Below, piece after piece: positions 9,021 through 17,089 of a stretch of 64,000 bases of DNA. The position numbers were made by a program, and so were the translations under genes. The notes under the pieces are model-generated. The model was not told the origin of the DNA. It worked only from the letters and a program-made list of their open reading frames with translations, and did not search any database. Each line of letters starts with the position of its first letter. Position 1 is the stretch's first letter. Source of the DNA: Pedobacter ghigonis (GTDB lineage: Bacteria; Bacteroidota; Bacteroidia; Sphingobacteriales; Sphingobacteriaceae); NCBI RefSeq assembly GCF_903166585.1, contig NZ_CAESCM010000020.1:38030-102029 (forward strand). Reading direction: 5' to 3'.

Positions 9021-9565
9021 AGTTTGTTTTACTAGCTGGCATCTAGAAGGCTGGACCGTCCCCTGTCCAGACCTCCCAAAGCGCAGCATCTGTTTAAAAT
9101 CTTTATTAAGGCAGACAGGGACAAAGAAATGACGCATTTAAAAGTTATCAAAATTATTCTCTACTCACTCCTACGCAACTTTTTTAAAATGCTCTTTTTC
9201 AGTTATTTAAAATATGTGTCTTAATGGTTTTTCATTTGCGGGTATTGTTTTGAGTTGATTAGCGTTTAATAAAATACCATGCCGGTAGTCGTGTAACAAA
9301 TCATCCCGGATAAGACCGTTGCTACCGACATGGTTAAAATCGGGTACTTTCAGACATAAACAAGAGTTTGTTTGGTCATAAACGGTATCGCACCGCCAGT
9401 ACTCCGACTGAATTTATACAAAGAAGATGCGGTACATGCATTTTCGAACTACGCATTTCTACGCAGGTTTTATTAAGTTGTTGTTGCTTAGTCTTTTATT
9501 AAAGTTTGCTGCCTGTATAAGTTGGCAATGATATTAATTTACATTGTATGTTTTTTGTATATTAT
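9021..9565. other. Long intergenic stretch with hairpins, no gene seen
   Basis: About 545 bases without a plausible coding frame. Visible structure: CTGGAC (9051-9056) and GTCCAG (9065-9070), a 6-bp stem just ahead of the OrfA-like start, and the larger inverted repeat at 9277-9333 (listed separately). AAACAA..TTGTTT near 9360-9380 is another weak stem. It may hold a long leader, a small RNA or decayed mobile DNA. Confidence 0.4.
9277..9333. repeat. Inverted repeat, 12-bp arms, unknown role
   Basis: CCATGCCGGTAG at 9277-9288 pairs with CTACCGACATGG at 9322-9333 with one mismatch (C against A), around a 33-base loop. Such a stem is unlikely by chance in this AT-rich region. It has no T-tract, so it is not a simple terminator. 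It could be a folded RNA or the remains of a transposon end near the OrfA-like orphan. Confidence 0.5.
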
Positions 9566-11152
9566 TTAGGACGTTCTGGCTAAATCCAGCATCCAGGTTT
9601 GCAAATTTGCTTCAGCATCAATCCCCAGTTTCTTGCGCACCCGGTATTTTCTGCTTTCTACAGCACGCACACTTAGGCGGCAGGCACGGGCAATTTCTTT
9701 AGTGTCGAAATTTAACCTCATGTAGGCACAAAGCTCAAGTTCGGCCGGGAGTAGCTGCGGAGATAACTGTAAGAGCTCTTTTATAAATCCGGTTTCATTT
9801 TCGCGGAACCTTTCCATAAATGATGGATCTCTTGTTTGCGCCAGGTTGGTCAGTTCTTTTAGCGATAACGGAATAGTCGGGGCCACTACTTTTTCGTCTA
9901 ACTGTTTTTTATAACCTTCCATTTGTTCCTGCAAAAGAATGCGCTGCCGGCGAAAATGGGCATTATGACGGGAAAGCAAACGGAGCCTTTGTCCAAAAAG
10001 TCCTAAACTGATTAATATCCCCTCAATTATGGCAGCAAAGGTGAGGAGATTAAAGGCGTAAGATTGAAAAGGAATAATTGCCATTAAACTTAGCACCAGG
10101 TAAATAGAAACCAATGCAACAGGTATCCATCCTAAAACATAAAAGCTAATAAAAGGAGCAGTTTTAGCGTAGCCGCGTATAACAATTACTTTTATACTGC
10201 TAAATAAAAAGAGCAGCGAGGTAATCAGGAATAAAAGCTGTGTGAGTGCATTGGTAATACTTCTGGCATCCCAGAGCGAGCATACTAAAATCAGCCCCCA
10301 GGCAATATTTAATGTTTTAAAGATTTTATGCAGGAGCGGGAGTTGTCTTTTCAGCTTTAAGAAATAGCTGTTAAACAGGATGGTGCAGATGTAACCGAGT
10401 GCAATAAAGAAATGGGCATGCAAGAAAATAAACCGGGCTATAGGCAAGCTAAGCATGAGGCCATAACCCTGCAGGTAGCACACCATGGTAATGAAAAAAA
10501 GCAATATTACCCGCGCCATGTACAAAGCAAAAAGCTTGCTCCTCGTCATTACGAACATAAACAGGTGGAAAATGAGAATCATCACTGCAATGCCCATATA
10601 AATAAGCTGTGCACTGTACTCTTTGGTTAATGCACGGTTTAACACCGGTTCGGTAATTAATTTCAAGGGAACCAGCAGCGTATTCATAGTCTGCATTCGG
10701 ATATAAATTTCGCTTACAGGTGCCTGGGTATGTTGTAATGGAAAGATATATCCGGTACCGAGTACGGCATCATTTTGTTTTAAACCCAACATGCCCGAGT
10801 GCACATGCTGTACATTACCCAAAGTATCGCGGTAAAATAAACAGAGCGAATCGATACTGGCATAATCAATAAACAGATAGGGGATTGTTCCGGGTTTCCG
10901 GCTGAAACGTAATTTCATCCACCAGGCATGGCCACTTGTTCCTCCGTTGAAAACAGGCGATTTTCCTGGTGCAAACTCCGCAGGACTCAGTTTTTCTACT
11001 GTTTCGAAAGAGGTTTTTCCGGTACTATCCCGCCAAAAATAAGCCGATTGGCCTAAATTGATGAAGTTTTGCCCTTCAACCTTTATCACAGGTTGTGCAA
11101 CACATAGGCCGCTTACCATAAAGCAAGCAACAATAATAAATATGGCCCTCAT
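9566..11152 (-). CDS. 7TMR-DISM membrane sensor with C-terminal LuxR-like HTH
   Basis: A 528-residue signalling protein. A signal peptide (residues 1-19) is followed by an extracytoplasmic 7TMR-DISMED2-type beta domain (about 20-175), seven predicted membrane helices (about 185-395), a coiled coil (RRQRILLQEQMEGYKKQLDE) and a C-terminal LuxR/GerE-like helix-turn-helix (LLPAELELCAYMRLNFDTKE to VRKKLGI). This architecture suggests a sensor of an external, perhaps carbohydrate, ligand that controls transcription directly from the membrane. ATG at 11152. The gene is monocistronic; its target is unknown. Family assignment is good, ligand and regulon are inference. Confidence 0.85.
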   Translation of the reverse strand: MRAIFIIVACFMVSGLCVAQPVIKVEGQNFINLGQSAYFWRDSTGKTSFETVEKLSPAEFAPGKSPVFNGGTSGHAWWMKLRFSRKPGTIPYLFIDYASIDSLCLFYRDTLGNVQHVHSGMLGLKQNDAVLGTGYIFPLQHTQAPVSEIYIRMQTMNTLLVPLKLITEPVLNRALTKEYSAQLIYMGIAVMILIFHLFMFVMTRSKLFALYMARVILLFFITMVCYLQGYGLMLSLPIARFIFLHAHFFIALGYICTILFNSYFLKLKRQLPLLHKIFKTLNIAWGLILVCSLWDARSITNALTQLLFLITSLLFLFSSIKVIVIRGYAKTAPFISFYVLGWIPVALVSIYLVLSLMAIIPFQSYAFNLLTFAAIIEGILISLGLFGQRLRLLSRHNAHFRRQRILLQEQMEGYKKQLDEKVVAPTIPLSLKELTNLAQTRDPSFMERFRENETGFIKELLQLSPQLLPAELELCAYMRLNFDTKEIARACRLSVRAVESRKYRVRKKLGIDAEANLQTWMLDLARTS

Positions 11153-11337
11153 TAATTAAACCAATGCAAAAGAATTGGGATGATCTATTACAGGGGAGAA
11201 ATTATAGCTTTATTACAGAAAATCCAAATTTTATCTGAAAAAAGAGAAATACGCTTGCACCAGGGTTAATTTAGGTAAAGAATACAGCCTGCACGACCTA
11301 TAAAATTACACCATGTTTAAAACTTAAAACTGAAAAT

Positions 11338-11369
11338 TTAAGCTAAGGTAGAATTTAATATTATATTTG
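11338..11369 (+). promoter_or_regulatory. Likely promoter of the GHKL ATPase gene
   Basis: TATATTTG at 11362-11369 matches the TAnnTTTG -7 box exactly; TTTA at 11337-11340 stands 21 bases upstream as a near -33 element. The ATG at 11387 is 18 bases after the -7 box, so the leader would be only about 12 bases. Confidence 0.5.
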
Positions 11370-11386
11370 CTAATTAATTTAGTATT

Positions 11387-12670
11387 ATGTCGGTAAGTGT
11401 TAACATCACCTCAAAAGGTATTCAAAAAGTATTAAAAAACTATAATGAGAAACAAGCCATTGCCGAGTACATCTGGAATGGTTTTGATGCCAATGCCGAT
11501 ACCATCAAAATTGATTATGTGGCCAATGCTCTTGGCCATTTAGAAAGTTTGGATATTGCCGATAACGGGTATGGAATTGATTTCGACCGTTTGCAAAAGA
11601 AATTCGATCCTTTTTTCGAGTCGGAAAAAGCCATTCAGGTTATTACGCCTAAGCATACTTCTAAAATGCATGGCCGAAATGGGGTGGGGAGGCTTACTTT
11701 TTTTACTTTTGCCCATAATGCCACATGGCGTACTACTTATCAGGCGGAGAACGGATTCAGGCATGGCGAAATTTACATCAGTACTGGTGGCCTCAACAGT
11801 TATAATCACGATTTTTCAGCACTGCCTACAGCAAATGGCAACACGGGTACCGTAGTTTCTTTTTCTAACCTGCGCATTGGGCAACAGGATTTAGAAGAAA
11901 GTGTGCTTCCTTTCCTGATTAACGAATTCTGTTGGTTCATAGAATTGAATAAGCATAAAAACTATTCGGTTATTGTAAATGGTACTGCCCTTAATTTTAG
12001 CGATAACATTAAAAGTTTAGAGGAGTTTAACCTTTATTATCCCGATACCGCCGTTAATTTTAAAATTAAATATGTGCATTGGAAAGATAACCTGCACAAA
12101 GAGTTATCTAAATATTATTTTCTGGCGGGTGGAGAAGAAGTATATAAAGATTATACCACCCTGAACAAAAAAAGCGATGATTATTTTCATAGTGTTTATA
12201 TCGACAGCGATTTCTTTCGCGATTTCGATTTTAAAAGTTTTGAAAACGAAGGGCAGGTGGCCATATTTGGTGCCGCAAAATCATCGCCCGAATACCGCTT
12301 TCTGATAAAAGAACTAACCGAATATCTGAAAAGCAAGCGCAAGCCTTTTTTGAAGGAATACGCAAACCGCTTAATTGATGCTTACGAGCAGGAAGATATA
12401 TTTCCGGTATATGCAAATGAAAGAGAAAAACAACAACGGAAACCTGAGCTTATCAATTTAATTAAGGCTATTTACGAAGCTGAGCCTAAATTATTTGGCA
12501 GTTTAAATACCGGCCAGAAAAGAACACTGGTGAGGTTAATGGATCTTTTACTTGTTTCTAACCAGCGCGATCAGATTTTTGAGCTCTTTAACGGAATGAT
12601 TGAACTGGAAGCTGAAGAAAAGGAAGAACTTTTAGATTTAGTAAAAAAAGTGGAGCTGCAGGGAGATTAA
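11387..12670 (+). CDS. Stand-alone GHKL (HSP90/MORC-like) ATPase, unknown function
   Basis: A 427-residue protein with a GHKL ATP-binding domain. The N box is EYIWNGFDANAD (E27, N31, D34), the G1 box is DNGYGI (D59-I64) and the G2 lid is GRNGVGR (96-102). The pattern IWNGFDANA with HGRNGVGRLTF is closer to prokaryotic HSP90/MORC-type ATPases than to histidine kinases. A middle domain follows (about 200-300), then an alpha-helical, charged C terminus. Prokaryotic relatives of this type are known in conflict systems and chromosome-handling proteins, usually with partner nucleases; here no nuclease, methylase or helicase is adjacent. A secreted esterase follows after 45 bases. Function is open. 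Confidence 0.75.
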   Translation: MSVSVNITSKGIQKVLKNYNEKQAIAEYIWNGFDANADTIKIDYVANALGHLESLDIADNGYGIDFDRLQKKFDPFFESEKAIQVITPKHTSKMHGRNGVGRLTFFTFAHNATWRTTYQAENGFRHGEIYISTGGLNSYNHDFSALPTANGNTGTVVSFSNLRIGQQDLEESVLPFLINEFCWFIELNKHKNYSVIVNGTALNFSDNIKSLEEFNLYYPDTAVNFKIKYVHWKDNLHKELSKYYFLAGGEEVYKDYTTLNKKSDDYFHSVYIDSDFFRDFDFKSFENEGQVAIFGAAKSSPEYRFLIKELTEYLKSKRKPFLKEYANRLIDAYEQEDIFPVYANEREKQQRKPELINLIKAIYEAEPKLFGSLNTGQKRTLVRLMDLLLVSNQRDQIFELFNGMIELEAEEKEELLDLVKKVELQGD

Positions 12671-12715
12671 CTTGTTAATTTGTTGTAGGTTAGCCTGAAA
12701 AAAATAAATACGCAG

Positions 12716-13489
12716 ATGAAAAAAATCCTTTTATGTTTAGTTTTTTCACTATTTAGTGCTTCGTTTTTATGTGCACAAGAGGGAAAAAGGAACCTGAATA
12801 TTGTGTTTATAGGCAATAGTATAACTCAGGGTGTACAATTGGCCAATGTGGTCGAAGCTCCGCCAGCTAACGCAGTTGCTTATTTGCTTAAACAAAAAGG
12901 AATTGGAACAGTTAAATTCAGCAATCAGGGGCATAGCGGGTACACCACTTTCGATTTTTTACCCAGTGAAACCCGTACGTTTACTAAAATAGAGGAAGCT
13001 GCAAATGCTTTTACTGATAAAGAAGCACTGCTTGTTTTTTCGGTGAAACTCGGTACGAACGACAGTGCAATACAAGGCCCTCATGGTTCGCCCGTATCTC
13101 CCGACCGATATATCGAAAATGTAAAAATTATAGTCGATAAATTATTGGCTGATTTTCCTAAAGCTGTAGTGGTATTGCATCATCCGATATGGTATAGCCC
13201 AAATACCTATAATAGTTCCAAATACCTGCAGGAAGGTTTATCGCGATTGCAAAGCTATATTCCAAAAATAGATAGTCTGGCTAAAAGTTACCGGTTAACT
13301 CATCCGAAACATGTGTTTGTGGGCGACAAGAAAGCATTTGCTTATTTTAAGAAGCATCACTTAACCGAACTAATTCCTGAGAAAGGACAGGCGGGTACTT
13401 TTTATTTGCATCCAAATAAACTAGGGGCAGCATCATTGGGTAAGTTTTGGGCAGAAGCGATAGGAAGTATTGTAAGGAAAAATTTTTAG
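12716..13489 (+). CDS. Secreted SGNH/GDSL-family esterase
   Basis: A 257-residue protein with a signal peptide (MKKILLCLVFSLFSASFLCA). SGNH blocks: FIGNSITQG with the nucleophile Ser, FSNQGHSGYTT, KLGTNDS for block III, and FYLHPNKLGAASLG near the end with the His. The Asp three residues before this His, usual in the family, is not at that place (FYLH). Bacteroidota relatives act as carbohydrate O-acetyl esterases in the periplasm; the substrate here is inferred only in that broad sense. It lies 45 bases after the GHKL ATPase on the same strand. Confidence 0.8.
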   Translation: MKKILLCLVFSLFSASFLCAQEGKRNLNIVFIGNSITQGVQLANVVEAPPANAVAYLLKQKGIGTVKFSNQGHSGYTTFDFLPSETRTFTKIEEAANAFTDKEALLVFSVKLGTNDSAIQGPHGSPVSPDRYIENVKIIVDKLLADFPKAVVVLHHPIWYSPNTYNSSKYLQEGLSRLQSYIPKIDSLAKSYRLTHPKHVFVGDKKAFAYFKKHHLTELIPEKGQAGTFYLHPNKLGAASLGKFWAEAIGSIVRKNF

Positions 13490-13502
13490 CCTGTAAAGCC
13501 AG

Positions 13503-13727
13503 TTAAAAGTCGAGTAAATCTTTCGGGTGGATATCTAATCCTTTAGCCAGTTCAATAATTGTGGTAAGCTGCACATCAAATTTACCGTTTTCGATTTTAG
13601 AAATATTGCTGTCATCAATCTCACAATTCCGGGCCATGGCGCGCAAACTCAAGCCTTTTTGGTTCCTGATCTTCTGCAGATGGAAACCAAATTTCTTTTG
13701 AATTTCTGAGCCTTCTTTCTTAATCAT
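13503..13727 (-). CDS. XRE-family helix-turn-helix regulator
   Basis: A 74-residue protein made only of a Cro/C1-type HTH: FGFHLQKIRNQKGLSLRAMA, then CEIDDSNISKIENGK as the recognition helix region and IIELAKGLDIHPKDLLDF as the last helices. Size fits stand-alone regulators. An inverted repeat with 9-bp arms lies 48-73 bases upstream of its start (13775-13800) and is a candidate auto-operator. No toxin-like partner gene is adjacent: the neighbours are an esterase (convergent) and an unknown small protein. Confidence 0.88.
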   Translation of the reverse strand: MIKKEGSEIQKKFGFHLQKIRNQKGLSLRAMARNCEIDDSNISKIENGKFDVQLTTIIELAKGLDIHPKDLLDF

Positions 13728-13774
13728 TAAGGTTATAATTATTAAGCGCTCAAAGTCTCTAACTTATTTTAAAT

Positions 13775-13800
13775 AATTGCGGTGATTTGTTACCGCAATT
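13775..13800. promoter_or_regulatory. Inverted repeat upstream of the XRE gene
   Basis: AATTGCGGT (13775-13783) and ACCGCAATT (13792-13800) are perfect 9-bp arms around GATTTGTT. It lies between the small hypothetical gene (13825-14133) and the XRE gene on the minus strand. It has no T-tract on the minus strand, so an operator is preferred over a terminator, but both remain possible. Confidence 0.5.
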
Positions 13801-13824
13801 TCAGTTATTTGTATTATATTTGAT

Positions 13825-14133
13825 TTAATAATTAGGTATTAACTTGCTGTCTGCAACTTCGTTATCAGGTTTCGATGCTGGCTTGATTAATATAATAGGC
13901 AAGCGGTTTAAAATTGCAATAGCTGTTTGAGTAGACAAAAAGCCAATCATTTTCTGGGATTGTTTCGCAATAAAATGCAGTTGCGTGGGGCTTAATGTAA
14001 AATGTTCAGCCATCCATTTTTTAAAATCCAATGAAATCAGATCTGCTTCTGCTTTAAGTTGGACATCGGTAAGTTGGTAAAGTTGATTTTGAAGGTCTTG
14101 CCCCCCCAAATCAGTAAATGGAAATTTTTGCAT
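13825..14133 (-). CDS. Hypothetical protein
   Basis: A 102-residue product from the ATG at 14133 (MQKFPFTDLGGQDLQNQLYQ...). The open frame continues to 14262, but the extra N terminus is basic and unlikely to be translated. No family was recognised. It has an amphipathic helical pattern (LTDVQLKAEADLISLDFKKW), a helix with TQLHFIAKQSQ, and a hydrophobic stretch LNRLPIILIKP near the end; no signal peptide. It stands divergent from the LytTR-type gene, and the candidate LytTR repeats at 14226-14259 lie in the shared upstream region, so it could be co-regulated. Confidence 0.5.
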   Translation of the reverse strand: MQKFPFTDLGGQDLQNQLYQLTDVQLKAEADLISLDFKKWMAEHFTLSPTQLHFIAKQSQKMIGFLSTQTAIAILNRLPIILIKPASKPDNEVADSKLIPNY

Positions 14134-14225
14134 AATAGTAGGTGTTAAGGTTAATAAATTCCCCAATCGGGTAAGCAAACATAATCTCCGTTTAATATTT
14201 TTTTGTGGGTTTAAAGTGGTTTTAA

Positions 14226-14277
14226 AGCTGAACGATAGCAAAAAATGAGCTGAACGATACATGTTCTCTTAATTTTG
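14226..14277 (+). promoter_or_regulatory. Candidate LytTR direct-repeat site and promoter
   Basis: AGCTGAACGATA occurs at 14226-14237 and again at 14248-14259, exactly 22 bases apart. On the other strand each holds ATCGTTCAG, which fits the LytTR half-site pattern (GTT core) at 8 of 9 places. TAATTTTG at 14270-14277 fits the -7 box, with no -33 box, as expected for an activator-dependent promoter. A 6-bp stem (GTTCTC 14263-14268, GAGAAC 14278-14283) brackets the -7 box. The site precedes the LytTR membrane gene by about 100 bases. Confidence 0.5.
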
Positions 14278-14356
14278 GAGAACCTTTTGCAGTAGGACTT
14301 ATAAGTTTCTAATTATCTGAAACCTGAAGTTGGTCTATCACATTAAATTTAACGCT

Positions 14357-15153
14357 ATGTACCTCTCCAAATGCAACATTGCTTATCCGGTAATTTATTA
14401 TCGTACACCTGTTTTTTTATTGGCTGCTCATTATCTTGTAGCTTATGGCGAACCCGAAAGCATTTTTACTTTACTGCAATTACCCTACTATTATCGGGCT
14501 GTTTTGGGAAGCTTTATCATTACATTGGCAGGAGGCGAGTTTGTTTTAGCTATTACCAGGTATTTAGATAAAATAAAGCCCTGGACAACCAGTTTTAGTA
14601 GCAGGCTTTGGCTTCAACTGATTTTTGGAGTAATGTTAACGTTACTGGTGATGGTTTTACTAGCGGCAGTCTACTTTTATATCAGCGGAAAAAATATTAT
14701 TACAGCAGGGTATTTTAAGTACGATTTTACCCTGGTGGTTTGCTTTGTGCTGTTTTTAAATTTAATGTACTTAATTATTGCTCAAATGCGGGGATTGCAG
14801 CAACGGTCAAAATTTCGCTTGCCAAATAAGCATAAACCATCAGAAGTTAACCAAAGTAAAACGGAAGTCGTAGCCATTTTCCTCTAGGGCAGGGTTATTT
14901 AGCGGTTTTAAAAAACGGTGAATCGGTAATATGGAGTAAAACGCTCGAGCAAAGTTTAAGCGAATTACCTGCAGATCAATATTTTTTAATTAACCGTTCG
15001 GATATTGTAAACCGGGCTATTATTACAGGCTTTGAGTTGGGAGACTCGAGGCGGTTGAAACTAATTTTAAAATGTAATTTGCCCAATAACCGCAGTTTAA
15101 TAGTTAGTCAGCGTAAAGCAGTGGCTTTTAAGCGGTGGTATAAAGGGGATTAA
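14357..15153 (+). pseudogene. LytTR-domain membrane regulator broken by a frameshift
   Basis: Frame 1 (14357-14887) encodes a membrane part with about four hydrophobic helices and ends at a TAG in the run FRLP..TEVVAIFL. Directly after it, in another frame, 14888-15153 encodes the rest of a LytTR DNA-binding domain: GYLAVLKNGESVIWS, then FLINRSDIVNRAII and LIVSQRKAVAFKRWYKG before TAA. Joined at about 14880-14890 the two parts make one continuous LytTR domain (beta-strand VVAIFL plus GYLAVLKNG), so a shift of one base is the simplest explanation. LytTR proteins bind direct repeats; a candidate pair is upstream. It may be a true decay, a programmed shift, or a sequencing error. The ATG at 14357 is preferred over the TTG at 14330. 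Confidence 0.8.
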
Positions 15154-15168
15154 ACAGGCTGTTTAATC
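15148..15168. repeat. Perfect palindrome at the end of the LytTR gene
   Basis: GATTAAACAG (15148-15157), one G, then CTGTTTAATC (15159-15168). It spans the LytTR stop codon. It could form a hairpin that protects or ends the transcript, though no T-tract follows. The remaining bases to 15346 show nothing else that is clear; the promoter of pxpB should lie there. Confidence 0.5.
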
Positions 15169-15346
15169 AGGTATCTGAGGATTATTTAGTCAATATACAC
15201 CGATTGATACCCGCTTTTACAGCTTTTTATCCAAAAACGCATTAAACTTGCTATTTCGATATTATATAATCATTTTTATGGCTACACTTTGTTTACACAA
15301 CAGGTATGCAGCTTATTTATTCTGAAAATAGTTTGGTATAGTTAGT

Positions 15347-16084
15347 ATGAGCGAACAGCAGGAAGACTTTGCGTCTGATTATTCCATTTCTATTTATGCC
15401 TTAAGCGAAAAAGCCTTAACAGTGGTATTTGGCCAGGTAATAAGCGAAACACTGTGGCATCTGGTAAGCAGCTTTAACCGGCTTCTAACGCAAAATCCTT
15501 TTTCGGGCCTAACCACTACCGTACCTGCATACAGCACATTAACTGTTTTTTTCGATCCCTTAGTGGTTGCCTCGGCAGATTTGCCAGGTAAAACCTGTTA
15601 CGAAAAGGTTTCGGCTTATTTAAAGACAATTAGCCACAATGAGCCCGGCCAAACAGGGCTTGGGGGAAACCATATCGTTATCCCGGTATGTTATGGGGGC
15701 GATTTTGGACCTGATATTTTAACTGTTGCTCAAAACAACGGCCTTAGCGAAACGGAGGTAATTACCTTACACAGCGGTGCCAGTTATCGTGTTTATATGA
15801 TAGGCTTTGTACCCGGTTTTGCTTATATGGGAGGGATGCCACAAACATTGGCTACTCCCCGAAAACAGGTGCCAGCAGCTGCAATACCTGCCGGTTCTGT
15901 GGGTATAGCCGGATTACAAACCGGTATTTACCCAATTGAAATACCCGGTGGCTGGCAGATTATTGGCCGAACCCCATTGCAGTTGTTTGATGCAACGCGC
16001 CAACAACCTGCGCTTTTAAAAGGTGGCGATTCGATTACCTTTAAAGACATTACCATCGAAGAATTTAATGCTTACCGGGTTTAA
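15347..16084 (+). CDS. pxpB: 5-oxoprolinase subunit B (KipI-like)
   Basis: First gene of a 5-oxoprolinase operon; with PxpA and PxpC it opens 5-oxoproline (pyroglutamate) to glutamate using ATP. This 245-residue protein shows the allophanate-hydrolase subunit 1 fold: an N-terminal part (YALSEKALTVVFGQVISE), the conserved HIVIPVCYGGDFGPD and the GFVPGFAYMGGMP segment, then VPAAAIPAGSVGIAGLQTGI and YPIEIPGGWQIIGRTPLQLF. These are the family hallmarks. It ends 3 bases before pxpC. It is cytoplasmic. The old name KipI refers to the Bacillus homologue that inhibits the KinA kinase; no kinase role is implied here. Confidence 0.94.
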   Translation: MSEQQEDFASDYSISIYALSEKALTVVFGQVISETLWHLVSSFNRLLTQNPFSGLTTTVPAYSTLTVFFDPLVVASADLPGKTCYEKVSAYLKTISHNEPGQTGLGGNHIVIPVCYGGDFGPDILTVAQNNGLSETEVITLHSGASYRVYMIGFVPGFAYMGGMPQTLATPRKQVPAAAIPAGSVGIAGLQTGIYPIEIPGGWQIIGRTPLQLFDATRQQPALLKGGDSITFKDITIEEFNAYRV

Positions 16085-16087
16085 AAG

Positions 16088-17089
16088 ATGGAGATAAGCA
16101 TGATTAAGCCTGGACTGTTAACTACCGTGCAAGATAGGGGAAGATACCAATACCTTGCGCAGGCTATCCCCGTTTCGGGCGCTATGGACCAGCTGGCCCA
16201 CCGCCTGGCCAATAAAGCCGTTGGCAATGACGATGATAGGGCAACCCTCGAATTTACCTATGCAAATGCTTCATTTAAAACCCATACGGCTGTTTTGCTG
16301 GCTTACTCGGGCGATGGCGCTTTTTTGATGTACAGAGGCGAGATAATGCCTGCAGAAAAACCACTGCTTTTTCCGGAAGGGGCAATACTTACTTTTACCC
16401 ATAACCCGCTAGGCGCACGTACCTACCTGGCTGTAGCAGGGGGCTGGCAGGTACCCGAGATAATGGGAAGTAAAAGCACTTACCTGCCGGTTAAATTTGG
16501 TGGTTTGGAGGGGCGTAAACTGGTTGCAGGTGATGTGTTGTGCAATGGTGATGCCATCAGTGCTGTTTCTGCAGCTATTATACATGAGTTGAGCAGCAGG
16601 GGTTTAATTTATCCCAACTGGCGCATTTCGCGCGAAATTTTGTTGCCGCTTAACCGGAAAAGCATCAGAGTGGTACTAGCTAACGAATTTAACTGGTTTG
16701 ATGCCAGCTCGATTATTGCATTCTTAACCAAAACATACCAAATCAGTTTAAAGAGCGATAGGATGGGTTGCCATTTATCGGGCAAACCTATGGTTCGGAA
16801 AGCAAAGAAGGAACTGCTCAGTACCGCAGTTACCCCCGGTGTTATACAGGTAACAGGCAATGGCGATTTGGTGATATTAATGGCCGACTGCCAGACAACT
16901 GGTGGCTACCCGCGTATTGCACACGTTGCCGATGTAGATTTACCATTATGTGCACAGTTAAAACCAGGAGATGAGATCAGTTTTTCTGAAATATCGAGAG
17001 ATGAAGCAGAAGAACTTTATCTTCAGCAAGAGCATGATTTGTTGTTGATTAGCAAGGCTATAAATATAAAGTACACCAGCACAATATGA
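16088..17089 (+). CDS. pxpC: 5-oxoprolinase subunit C (KipA / biotin-dependent carboxyltransferase family)
   Basis: A 333-residue allophanate-hydrolase subunit 2-type protein. Hallmarks: PGLLTTVQDRGRYQY at the start, VSGAMDQLAHRLANKAVGN, LAVAGGWQVPEIMGSKSTYL, SDRMGCHLSG, and DCQTTGGYPRIAHVADVDLP near the end. It is a partner of PxpB in the 5-oxoprolinase complex. The stop overlaps the pxpA start (ATGA at 17086-17089), a sign of translational coupling. The gene order B-C-A followed by a transporter is common for this operon. Confidence 0.94.
   Translation: MEISMIKPGLLTTVQDRGRYQYLAQAIPVSGAMDQLAHRLANKAVGNDDDRATLEFTYANASFKTHTAVLLAYSGDGAFLMYRGEIMPAEKPLLFPEGAILTFTHNPLGARTYLAVAGGWQVPEIMGSKSTYLPVKFGGLEGRKLVAGDVLCNGDAISAVSAAIIHELSSRGLIYPNWRISREILLPLNRKSIRVVLANEFNWFDASSIIAFLTKTYQISLKSDRMGCHLSGKPMVRKAKKELLSTAVTPGVIQVTGNGDLVILMADCQTTGGYPRIAHVADVDLPLCAQLKPGDEISFSEISRDEAEELYLQQEHDLLLISKAINIKYTSTI

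Noticed and set aside
11387..13727. Defence island around the GHKL ATPase and the XRE gene
   Set aside because: No nuclease, methylase, helicase or toxin lies nearby; the neighbours are an esterase and small unknown genes.
13503..14133. Toxin-antitoxin pair (XRE plus small gene)
   Set aside because: The second gene has no toxin-like features and the two are separated by about 100 bases with an inverted repeat between.
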